Shown here piece by piece: positions 1 to 12,500 of a stretch of DNA of 64,000 nt (positions are counted from its first letter, which is position 1; each line of letters starts with the position of its first letter). The translations under genes were made by a program, and so were the position numbers. This DNA comes from Biomphalaria glabrata. Its lineage: Eukaryota > Mollusca > Gastropoda > Planorbidae. The DNA lies in contig NC_074713.1 in assembly GCF_947242115.1 (NCBI RefSeq), positions 11,538,001 through 11,602,000 of the forward strand, read 5' to 3'. Under the pieces are notes generated by a model. It was not told where the DNA came from. It ran no database searches and saw nothing but the letters and a program-made list of their open reading frames with translations.

Positions 1-37
1 CTCAATGTGCAGTGGTCCCCATGCTTCTATATCATGC

Positions 38-240
38 GCCCTTATCTTATCTTACAGATTCAGACATTTCTTCAAAGAAAAAGATAATTAAGTCCTAACT
101 GTGCCCACATGCTTATCTAGCCGTGCATGTCAAAGACTCAAAGTCTGCTAAGTCGTAGATTTCTAGTCTGATTCAGGCAGCCCGTTCCATGATGTAGGGA
201 AGAAGGATTACTGTACGAAATGGTCCAAGCAAATGGAATA
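38..240 (-). mobile_element. LINE 3'-end fragment, (GATAA)n-tailed family
   Basis: Left end reads CTTATCTTATCTTAC, the complement of a GATAA-type tail. The rest matches other copies in this window (for example 10268-10640) that encode a LINE C-terminus ([15 protein letters not shown]) on the minus strand. This copy is diverged. The region 1-444 otherwise shows nothing coding and is nidogen intron. Confidence 0.6.
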
Positions 241-444
241 AAAACTGTGTCCAAGTTGGTAGGTGGTATGATTGATATCATACTACAGCCTACTCTATGC
301 GTTCTTGTTTTTATGTTACTATAGCGTAATACAAAATATGAATATGTAGGCCTTCTATTGTGTAAAGAATATTTAAGATGCTAAACTGAAATAACGCACT
401 TAGGTATAATACTTGACTATGTTTATCTTATCTTTCTTATTTAG

Positions 445-597
445 TGATCGTATTTAATGTGGATGCCCAAGACAGAGGATGTTTCCAGAAAGTCCGAGGC
501 TGCCACGAACATGCGCAATGCGTTGAGTTTGACAGGGGACCTTGCTGTGTATGTCTACAACCTTTCTATGGAAACGGAATCTCGTGTGTGAGAAGAG
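445..597 (+). other. Nidogen exon: EGF module before G2F
   Basis: One phase-1 exon encoding a six-cysteine EGF module ([20 protein letters not shown]). The paired Cys-Cys in the fourth position is also found in the vertebrate nidogen EGF that precedes G2F. Acceptor AG is at 443-444 and donor GT at 598. This is the first exon of the gene visible in the window. Confidence 0.9.
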
Positions 598-3500
598 GTA
601 ACAATGTAACCAATTAAGAAATTCATTGATTTTTTGTATTGGTTCGAACATAAATTTACTTTTTAATAGTAGGATTAACGATCAGCAGCCGCCTTTGATG
701 AAAAATAATGTGGGAATGGTGACAAATATAACAGAAATATGTGTCACAGGATGTGGTAAAGCTATCCAGAATATTTGTGAGAAAAGGTGACGAGTATAAA
801 TAGAATATAAAGAGGTGATGAATATAACCTAAAACTGTGTAAAAAGTAGTGTTAAATATATAATCTTTATTTGATTTGAGAGAGAGGATGGGGGGAACTC
901 AAGAGAATCCATGATGGCTGAATGTCAGAGAAACCTTGAAAGAAAAAACGACTACCTCCCTTTAAGAACTACGCCACAAAGAACAGTAGTCTACAAAATG
1001 GAACGTTCGTATATTACGTAAGACCGAACAGATCGTAACAAAACTCAATGCCCCTCCTCCCCCACACACACACACCCGTAGAGTAACATTACAAAAACGT
1101 GCCAAACGATTTATTAACTATCATTTTCCCGATATTACAGTTTTAAATTTGTAATCATGGTATCAATAAGAATGACGGGAAAAGTACCGACTTATATCGG
1201 CGCTTCGAAGACGTATTCAGTTGTGTTTTTTTTTTTATTTTCAATACTGTACAATTACTGTACATATACATCGGGCACCATCGGAGAACCCGTGATGTTT
1301 AAAAAAACAACACAGGGCATATTTTTACAATATTATTTTTTTTTTAAACCCGTGGTAAGTGAAAGTAGGACTCGGGAATGTCAAGGGACCGCTGTGTCTG
1401 TGATAATAATAATAATCTCATTTGAGTATTTTTGTTTCGTTAAGGTAACAAATCTTTAGACCCCCCCTCCCCTCTGTAACAAATCATAGCAAATTGTATA
1501 ACCCTCCCACTTAGCCGTTACGTAATATCCGAACGTCCCCTAATATATATCTAAATATCAAAAGTAATATCAAATGTTTGAACATACATCTTGGTACAGC
1601 AATGAAGAAGAAAAGCTTCAATTAATTATGTAGATTACATGCTTGCATTCATCCATCAGTTGGACATTGTATTATATTTTAAACATAGGGAAAGAATTGC
1701 ACATATACAGTCTTATTTCTCAGTGCTGTAAAATTTATTTCCCTTTTTCTAGACCAAGCAAAACTAATTAATCACCATTAATTAATTGGTGACTTTTTTT
1801 TTTCATTGATTCATGGTTATGTAAATTTTAAACTTGATCTGAGAATAGGAATTGGGTGAAATAGCGTGGACAAAATTGCTAACCTGATAGACAGACGGAG
1901 TGAGTAAATATAAGCTTTGTAAAAATGAATTCTTCCTTTGGAAACGTTACTCCAGCATTTTGATTATTTAGGCTTACGTATTCAGCAGACGATGAGAATC
2001 CACCTTTATGTTTTGTCTCTTCTGACTTGCAGACGACCCCGCGAGATTCAATGGCATTGTAACGGGAACAGTGAACGGGATCAAACTGAACGCCTCTCGT
2101 CTGCACTCTTTTGTCACCCAGGAGGGAAGAGCCTATACAGCCATCTCAGGCGTGTCCCCTGACCTCGGTTCCGCCTTTGGGACTTTAACTTCCATAGGAG
2201 GAATATTTGCTTGGCTTTTTGCAGTGCCTATCAACCCTAAGGCCATGAATGGATACACTTTGACTGGTTAGTAAACATAGCTTTAACTCTTTCTCTCCTA
2301 ACTGACGATACCAGCGTTGATTCCACCAGAATGTGGTAAATAATTTTGGAGAGAAAGAGTTAATGAGCAGTTATATTTCCATAGAAAAAATTCATTCTTT
2401 TCAACAATTGTGTAAATCTTTGCAACATTTGTGAACAGCAGAAATGAGTTAACCCTAAGGAGTTGTTGGTTATAAATATCTTTGTCGTTGCCAAATTATT
2501 ATTTTTTAAATAGATGTCTGAATAATCTAAATTCTTAATTATAAATGTGTTGCTAAATTAATTTTTATTTGATATTTGTTAATTTCTGTAAATTGTTTAT
2601 GATAAATGTGTCTTTTTCTCTTTGCGAAATGATTCTTTAACCCTTAAAACTTAAAACGCAGTGGTAGTTTAGCCTCTAAACATCAGAATTGTGTATGCAC
2701 TCATTGTAAAACAGTTCAGCATTTTAGGGTTAAATTGATAAAAGATGTATGTCTCAATAGTGAATCGCTTGGATAATTACTAATTATTTAAAAAGATGAA
2801 TTATTGAAGTTTTTACATACTGATGCCTGTAGTACTATGTTTACTTCTTCAAATTTCTAGAGAGAGAAATATATTTAGATTTATTTCTTTAGGGGGCAGG
2901 TTTAACAGGACAGCTCGAGTGACTTTCCAAAGAGTGGACGGCCAGGACTATGTTCTGAGAATTTACCAGGAATTCTTCAGCAATGTATCGGAAAATCACA
3001 TCCGTGTGGACACCAAGCTTGAAGGCAAGATCCCTCAGTTCCCAGAACGGAGTGAGATTACGGCGGATGACTACAGAGAGAACTTCAAGAAAACTGCACC
3101 AGGTGTGATCCAGATAGACCAATATTTTATAAATATAAAACAGTAATAGCATGGAGAGTTTTTCAAGTTCTATGTGGCCTTTCCTAATATGACCTCAAAG
3201 ATGTACTATTAGAGGACTTGCATTTTTCCAATAGACTCCCACTGGATCATAGATGATCAGGAAATTCCCCTCGTTTGGTTCATGTCCATTCTGTCTTGTT
3301 TGTTTCATGTTTCACTGACTTTCTTCTTATCTTATTCTTATCTTATCTATTACAGACGTTACTTAAAAAAAAATAATTACGTCCTAAGCATTTCATGTTT
3401 CAATCTAGTCATGCATGTTAATCAATGACTTAAACTCTGCTAAGTCATTGGATTTTCTGGCTGATTCAGGCAACCCATTCCATTCTCTAATGGCACTAGG

Positions 3501-6500
3501 GAAGAATGAGCACTTGTATGAATTAGTCACTTTCTCGTTCGTCCTTTCCTTTTTTCTTAGCTTGTTCTCGAGGCAATACAATTTTTATTTACTAACATAA
3601 GTGAATGTTTTTGTTCAAGTGTTTCTATAAACACACTAATAGTATTACAATACTAATACACTGGTCAGTAAAGACCACACCAGTGTTCTACTACACTCAC
3701 CATAGTGACCTAATTGTAGTGCACCTGATTTCCATGTAAAGCTTAAGAAGTTTGATTCTAGAGGACGCCTCCGAAATGGGTGAACTGCTGGTCTTATCCA
3801 ACTCTTAAAGTACTAAGATTTTCTCTTTGAATATGTGAATACGTCCCTTCTCTCTCTCTTAATCCTGTGTACTCCCAGGGGAGCATAGGGCCGCAACCAC
3901 ACCTCTCCACCGAACTCGGTTCTGAGCAGCTTTCTTCATCTGCTCCCATGTCATTCCAGTACCCTCAGCTTCACTGATGACTGACCTCTTCCAGGTTTGC
4001 TTTGGTCTGCCCACTTTCATCTTTCCTTGTGGGTTCCCAGTCAAGTACTTGCCTGTCCCTTGACAAAGGCCAATTTTTTTCCCTCTACTAAAACGTCCAT
4101 TAAAATTCAAGAGCCTAGAACTATTAATTGTTTCTATCTATTTAATCAAGAGATGAGAGAGACACTGCAGTGCGGGACTCACTCATGAACTTTTCTGAGC
4201 TTATGATTGTATGTGTGTTCATGTTGTTTACGCCTATTATGAATCTCGTTTTGCTTCAGGCACCATCAAGTCTTTCGTGTCCAGGAACTACAAAGTGAAC
4301 GGGCTCAGCTCACGTTACACCTGGGAGAATACGATCACCTATGAGGAGTGTGAGAAGGGGGATGAAGATGAGATTGGGGTGTACCCTGTGCAAGTGAGCA
4401 GGCACTTCATTAAGTACAACGCCACCGAACGGGTCATCAGATTCGTCATGTCTTCACAAGTTGGCTACACTGCAGGTAAAAGTAACCATATCCCTTTCAG
4501 ACCTTGCTGATCTATAATGTTTAGGCTCATCTGTTTCTATGGGCCGACTGTTAGCGAGGGTGTCATGAGGCCATTTTGACGAATTTGGCGAGGCCAAGTT
4601 TGGGTAGGGAAGCGGACAATAAGTGAAATTTGAGAGTTTCTATTTGAAAATAAATTCGTGCATGCATTTTATTCATTCTTTACTACGTACAGAAATACTT
4701 TACGAGCCTTGTGTTTAGCGAAGTCATACAGTATATCATAATAATTATGTTTCCTACATAGATCACGCTCAACAGCAAGAATTACCAAACGTTTTAATCT
4801 ATCTTTGAGAATTATTTACCTCAAGTAATTCTTCATTAGTTTGAGGTGCGAGAAACTTCTTTCACCAGATTACACAATTACGGCTGATGCATAATGCCGT
4901 TTTTTTTTATCGCACGTAGGATTGGCGTTTTCCATATTGAATGACACCCCAAAATGACAATTTTTGTCAATATATTTCCGGATATTTTAAGGACTTTTTC
5001 GTATATTTTGTAACTTCGGGAGATTTCCAGGAGCTCCTGGTAAATCGACAGGAGGGTGCGGGAAATCTGTTTTAAGTTATAAAATAGTTTAATTTAATAA
5101 TTTATACACCTAGAATTAGCTCGGGTCCTATGAAAGTGCGGGGCCCACTGCGATCGCATAGCCTAAGGCCGGTCCTGCAAAATAGCGGAGTATGTTACGC
5201 CGCCGGTCGACTAGTATGTATTAATAAGTAATAGAACTTTTAAAATCTCTAATTTTATTCACATATTAATAGAAAAAAGAAGGCGCATCAATATATGCAT
5301 GAAAATGCCATACGTGAGCTATTAATGATTAGCCTTAGAGTCGAGACTACTTTTCTTGCGAATTTAGGTCAATGATTGGCTCGCTTATACCACCCTCAAT
5401 AAAAAGCAAGGTTTCTATCTGAGAATGCAAATTCGTTAAACTGTATTTTACAAGGTATATAAACCTTAAATACTCAGGATTAGAGAGCGATGCTCATGCA
5501 GATAATCTCATTTTCTTAAGATAACCGTGTTAAGTGTGGCCATCAGTGGTAAAATCACCCGTTTCAGGAACACTATGTGTGAATCGTAACAGGTTCCGAA
5601 GTGACAAAAAAAATTCCATATGGTACTCCCCCCCCCCCCCCCCCGGGGGGGATCCTGTTTTACTTCCCATTTGGACTATTTATCTCTTCTCGTAAACCTT
5701 TATAACAAAGGGACTGTAATGTTATTGACTATGGAAATATATATAGGCCTATACACACACACAGCATATACTTACACACAGCATATACACACACACATAC
5801 ATACGTACATACATAGATACATACAATGCCAAAAAGTGTTATAGTAGTGTGTGTGTGTATTGGGGGGCGGGGCGTAGTAATTCAGGCAGACGATAAGTCT
5901 AGCACTGATGGGTCCCCAAAGAAGTATTAGTGCCTACAACCCTAACGGGTATCCTCTCGTTCTATATTTAGTGATTTATGTAGGTCTTTGAATCACTCTT
6001 CCCCCCCCCCTCCCTTATTTTGCAGGTTTTGATCCCTGCAGCAATGGGTCCGTTTCCTGTGTTGCTAACTCTTATTGTGAGGCAGATGGAGACTCTTATA
6101 AGTGTGTCTGTAGAGCAGGTTTCATTGCCAGTGGTCAAACTTGTGAAGGTAAGTCCATTGATATCTATTTACCTGAATAGAAGCGGCCTCATCAGTACGC
6201 GTGGCCCAGAACGAGTGCTATACACGGCCCTTGGAGCCATAAGCGTAAACTATATATATATATATACCGTATCACATCCAGGCGAAACGGTATTTTGAAA
6301 CTAAAAAAGTACTTCCATGGTAATTTGTATCATATAAATGCCGGTCAAAGGCTTTTAAACTATTGAGTAACAAGTTTATGACAATTGGTCTGGTTTCCAA
6401 AGACTTCTAATTTGTGTATGTGTGGATTAATATTTACTCAGCAGATAATTACTTTAAAAAGATTTTTAAAATTAAAATAGACAAAAATAAATAACTAAAA

Positions 6501-9500
6501 AAAGATTGGAGGATGTTATATTTATGTCCAGTTTCAAAATACGACTGTAAAACGTTGTTCATAAGTCTTGTAAAACTTTTTTTTTTTCTAAAAATTATAA
6601 TACCCAGTGTCACGATTGTGTTTGAAGAGAGAGAGCTGTGTAGTATTTTCTCCACAATCTGACATATGCGGATTTTGAGATGCCATTAATATAGAGGATA
6701 TCCTACGTGTCGATGACACTCAGTACACTGAGGTTCTGTCAAACCTAGCATGTAAAGTCTGTACTTGGCGGCCTGTGCGAAACGTCACAAAACTAGACAA
6801 ATCGGACAGAAAGGCAACTACCAGTACAGTGCTGTGGAGCACTTTAGAGAGGACAAGAGACACAGAAAGTCTCTGGTCATCCACTGCACCCAGACTCTTC
6901 CCCGGACGTCTTGACCAAATCTTGCTTCTGGAAAAGGATGGGCTTTAGGGCGAGAGAGTGTGATCGACGTGTTGCGCGAATCCTCCTCACTTTAATCAAA
7001 ATTTTCAGCGCAAGACACTAGTCATCCCCCCAAAATATAGTTTAAGCAACACTAGTAGGCTACACAATGAAACGACACAGTGTTAGATTTAACTTTCTTG
7101 AGCTTAATAAATACAGCGATTATATTATATATTATCTAAAAACAGGAACAAAACAATAATAATGATGAACAAAGAAATTAACCAACCTTGTACAATGTAG
7201 CGACCACCTTACTCTCTAATTTGAATTTAACTGAATTGATTAGCGACGCCGCGCTCCCAAAATATCCCTGTCCCCAGAATATTCTAGACTCACGCCAAAC
7301 TCTCCAATAACCTTCACCTAGACCTTTTCCCCCGTCATTTGTGTTGTGGCCTGTGTGACCCGATATTAAGTACAGCTAACCTTTTACTGGTCATCTGACT
7401 AGCCGAGACCGTTCGTTAGAGAAGGGTTCACCACTGACCTGTGACGTCCCAAACCGTGAGCTGTGGAGACCAATAGCTCGTTGCCTGTTGTACAGGCCTG
7501 TGTCGTGACAACACGCTATTGGTCTAAAGTGCCTACAGGTTGTGACGTCGAAGGTCAGTGTTCAGGCCTTCTGTAACGATTTGTCTCGGAACAGCCTTGA
7601 CCTCTCGACTCTCGTCAATTTGTAAGCCTCCATGCACTAAGGCTCCGTACTGGAATTAATCCCTTACAGCACGGTCCAGGTATCTGGCACTGTTCTGTAG
7701 GGTCTGCTTGTCTCCGTACAGAGCAAGACCCCCGCATGCACCAGTTCTGTTTCAAAGCTAGTTGTATCTTCGAATCAGTGTCGTAGCATCAAGGGCGCGA
7801 AGGGGTTCAATGAACCCGAGCCCACGACCCTTAGGTGCCCACAGTCTGTGGCGTCCCAACCATGGCGCAAAGGGATTTATTGACCAGTTGGGGCCCACAT
7901 GAGCCCTTAGGGATGACACCAAACTGAAATGCATAATTGCACTTTCGTAAAGGCAATTAAAAAATATAACCTTAAAAGTCGTTTTTAGGGGGAGGGGGCC
8001 CACCTAAAGATTCTTGAACCCGGGCCCGCGGCTACCTTGCTACGCCGCTGCTTCGAATGTTTTTTCTGAGCACCCTGCAAATATCGTAGAGGATGTGTTC
8101 TACTGTCTCGAGTGAGACATGATTCTCTCGGATCCTTGCGAAGCAGGTTCCTATCAGGCAGTGCCCCTTGCGAAATCGTGCCAAAATTTGCTTGATTCTA
8201 TCTGTCTAACTGCCATCATTCGTCCTTCCTGTTTGATTTGACCTCTCGCCCAGCCTACACACAAGAGTTTGACACCCCGATACTATTTGATATAATGCTA
8301 AGATATGAGAAAGTAAAAAAGGTGATTTTTTTTTAAAATGGTAAGTGTGACACTAAAGGATGTCACGTCACATCCAGTTTTAAGCAAGAGAAATGGGTGA
8401 CCGGAGCAGGTTCGTCTAGCTCAGTGTAAGATCCTGGAAAAAGTCCTTTTCAAAAGTGTTGGTCGCAGGTATCATCTCTCGTTTCCCTCTGCAGACATTG
8501 ACGAGTGTGAGCTGAATGCATGCCACGAGAACGCACGTTGCTACAACAGGCCCGGAAGTTACGAGTGTCGCTGTGATGAAGGATATGTAGGAGACGGACG
8601 AACATGCGTAGGTAAAACAAGAAGAAATGGATATTGTACATGACTACATACTTATTAAGATATAAGAGATTATAGATATTATATCATGCTCATCATTAAA
8701 AACATAATACATACAGAATGGCCACTCTTGGCGTTAAATTCCAGTGATCTGTAATTTAAATAAAATGTTTAGTGACTCAAAAAAGTCTCAACAGGGCGCA
8801 TTTCATTGTTCCATATTCTAGGACAAATTCATACAAATGCTCCTTCTTCCCTAGTGCTGCTTTAGCTTGGGAGGGGGTGCCTGGGTGAACCAGGAAAACT
8901 GATGACTTGAAAGAATTTAGGTCTTTGAAGTAACGTCTGTATTTCATAAGATAAGACTCTACTCTAGATATAGACTTAGATCTAATCCTAATGTACTCAT
9001 TTCATTTGACAAATCAGGCAATTGATCCAACTTATCGAACCCTCTTCTGACTAAAAATATCTATTAAATATTTCATCCTTGAGGTTTGAAAGACAGTTAT
9101 CTTTAATCTTCTTTTCAATAGCCTACTTTTAGAAAAGATATGCATAAAACAGTGGGGAAGTGGGAAGCAAGTTCTGGGACTGGATCATATCGACACCCCT
9201 GACCTAATAGTCCATGCTTCTTGTATTAAAAATTTCTTTAGCTAGAAAGAAGGCTAGGCCTACTTTAAAACGCGTTTACAATATTAAAAAAAAATATTTA
9301 GACATTTTCAATTTGAATCGAGATTTAGCATCTAATTTATATTACACAAGACACAGACTTATTTTGTACAAAAATAACTAGATCTAAATCCGATTTTGTC
9401 TCAGCTAAAGCCCAGGTTTGCGGCCAAAATGTGTGTGACAGAAACGCTCGCTGTGCAACAGATAGCGAAAATAAGCGGAAATGTTTATGTAACCCAGGTT

Positions 9501-12500
9501 TCCATGGCAACGGACTGACCTGCAGTAGTAAGTTTTTAATGTTTATAAAGATCTAGATTATTTAAATATCAATAATAGGCCTAGACTCTATATACGTCTT
9601 AAATATCTCTTAAAAGTATAAAAAATGTTAATCTCTTAGTGTTCATGTTTCAGTATTACAGTATTTTTGTTCTATTAGGAGAACAGTCTAGTTTAGCTGC
9701 TTAGCATTAGGAGGTTTATATCTAAAAGTTTGATTTCAATATTTAAAAAAAATCTGGCCATTGTTCAACAAAGAAGCTGATGCACTGGCTTTCATTTGAC
9801 TAATTTTGTTTTATTTTTTCTACACTGACAGCTGACTCTTGCAAAGAGGCAGATATTTGTGGAGATAATGCCAGATGTGTTTATGATGAATTCTTACAAA
9901 ATTATGAATGTGAATGCCTGGATGAATTCAGTGGTGATGGTTTCACATGTCAACCATATCTAGGTACCGTAGCGTATCATCCGTATGTAACCACGGTAGA
10001 CAAGTATATTATTATTAAATATTATAATATAAAAATAAATATAGTTATAAGACCGTCTAGTATAATATAATATTTATATTAATTATAGGCCTACTATTAT
10101 AATATTATATTATTTACTATACTTATAGTTATACATATTAGTTATTACTAATAATAGCCTATGTCAAGTATCTCCTACTATAACTATGTGAGTATTGTGA
10201 GTGTATGTCATGTAAATCTACTCAGTATTAGTATATTATATTATATTACTAAAGATCTATATTAGAATCTATATCTTATCTTATCTTATATAATACAGAC
10301 GTTACTTCAAAAAAGAAGATGATTACGTCCTACGCGTCATGCATTTAGTCATGCATATTAACCAATGACTTAAATTCTGCCAAGTCACTGGTTTTCCTGG
10401 CTAGCTCAGGCAACCCATTCCATGCTCTAATAGCACTAGGGAAGAAGGAGTATTTGTACAAATTTGTCCTAGCATATGGGACGAGGAATGTGCCTTTATC
10501 TTTGTGTCTTTCAGAGTATTTTATTAAATTTTGTTTTTGTATTTGAAGATTATGGTTCAGTGTTTTATGTATTATTGCTACTTTACTTTTGAGCCTTCTG
10601 TCCTGAAGGCTTTCTAAATTCTAAATCTATATAGTCTATTTTGTAGCTTAAACTAAATAATACTAATAACTAATTTGTATATCCGTCAAGACTTAGACTA
10701 TCTTGGCTCAAGTAAATTAAAGATAGAGCTGATCAGGCTGGATATATGGATTATTTAGATCTAGTCCCAAGTTTTAAAGAGGCCTATCCGGCCCTATGCC
10801 ACTTAAAATCTATTTATTATTACAAGACACATTTAAGGCTAATGATTTGATGGTGATGTTAAAATTCCAGGGAGACATTACTTTTGACTTGGGGATTTTA
10901 GTTCTCATATGAAGTTCTCTAGTTTATTCAACTTTTGATATGTCGATGTAATCAAATGTTACTTCAAAGTAGTGGAAATAGATGTCTACTGGGAAATAGA
11001 TGTCTACTAGGAAATAGTGACAAAGAAAGATATGGGCATCAAAAAAAGCTTTGACCTCAGGTTTGGAAGAAAAGTAAGCCAAACTAAAAAGCATATGCCA
11101 CATTTACCTGTGTTGTATGTGGACAGGAATATCTCTCCAGAATAGAGCTATACAGTCACTTGAAAAAGTGCTGTGTACCATAGTTAGTTGCTATACCACT
11201 GAAAGAGGCAAACAGAATACATTACAGATGTTCCTTTAAAAGAAAAATACTTTCTTTGTTTATCCTTGTGTATATCAAGTGTGCTTGTTGATTAGAGATT
11301 ACTAAGTCATAGATTTTTCTGGCTGGTCAAAATAAGTATCTAGCTTCAATGATCATTCAGTGTACTACAGTAAATTGTACTTTGCCTACTATAAGGTCTC
11401 TCCTTTAATTAAAAAAAAATCCTGTTGACATCAGATTAGAATAATAAAATGTTTTATGACCTTATTTTTTACTTCTGTATCTAGTTGATTCATTAGTCAT
11501 TTAAAACTTGTGGCTATAGCTAACAAAAAAAAATAATTGCTTTGCTTTTAGTTTAGATGTGTATTGAAAAAACTGATTTTTCATGTGTCTATAAAAACTC
11601 TATTGTTCTCACTCTCTCAGACAGTGGATGTCGAGATTGCAGCAGATTTGCAAGTTGTCAATATGACCCAGAGAGAAAGACTCAGAGATGTCAGTGTAAT
11701 GAGGGGTATACAGGCAATGGAAAAGACTGCACACTAATTGGTTGGTTTATCATTCTCACTGTACAGCTTTTGCTTTTAGTAAATTTGTGTATCTTTGCTC
11801 AACTGTTAATATAACTGTAGAAAGTACAGAGATTAAACTCCAATTTAAATGCCTACATTTACTTTCACTGTAGTAATATTAATTCAACTTAATCCCATAT
11901 AAGTATATGTAGTTTGATCATCTTAAATATAATTATTTGATTTAAAATGTTATTAAGCTCATTTTATGGTCCAACAGTTGCGCTGGACAGGGCATATATC
12001 CCATATGTGGGACAGACATATGCCAAAAGCATTTTTTTTGTTGAAAGGTGGTCAACGTAACAGAGGTGCCCCACGGAAACACTTAAAGACCAACTTAGAC
12101 ACCAACTTGCCTTAACTGACAGAAGAGAGGACCTGGTTGCATGTGGCTTCAGAATGAGACAATTAGGGGGTCACTTACAAAGGCCTGAGATACACTTTGA
12201 GACCAAAAGAAAATCCTGCTGCCTAGGACAGTCATAGACAGTGAAAAGAAAATCTGAATATACCACCAGCGGACAATAGTTATGCTTGCGCTGTATGTGA
12301 CAAAATATGTAGGTCACAGCTGCGCCTGCGTAGCCATGAGAAATACTCCATTCCTAATTGAACTTGAAGACAAGCCTTATTATTATTAGGCTCAATCTGA
12401 GGTTTAAACCGAAAAAAATATACAACAAAGTATTGAACCTAACTGGCTATTGAAATTCGGAAATTGGTAACAGTTACAAAATCTACATTAACAATAAATG

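Larger units (their letters stand above)
2033..4475 (+). other. Nidogen G2F domain, three exons
   Basis: Exons 2033-2266, 2893-3102 and 4260-4475 encode the G2 beta-barrel, which binds perlecan and collagen IV in vertebrate nidogen. Landmarks are [45 protein letters not shown] and [11 protein letters not shown], each with a recognisable counterpart in vertebrate G2F. All three exons are phase 1 and multiples of three (234, 210, 216 nt). No stop or frameshift was seen. Confidence 0.93.
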
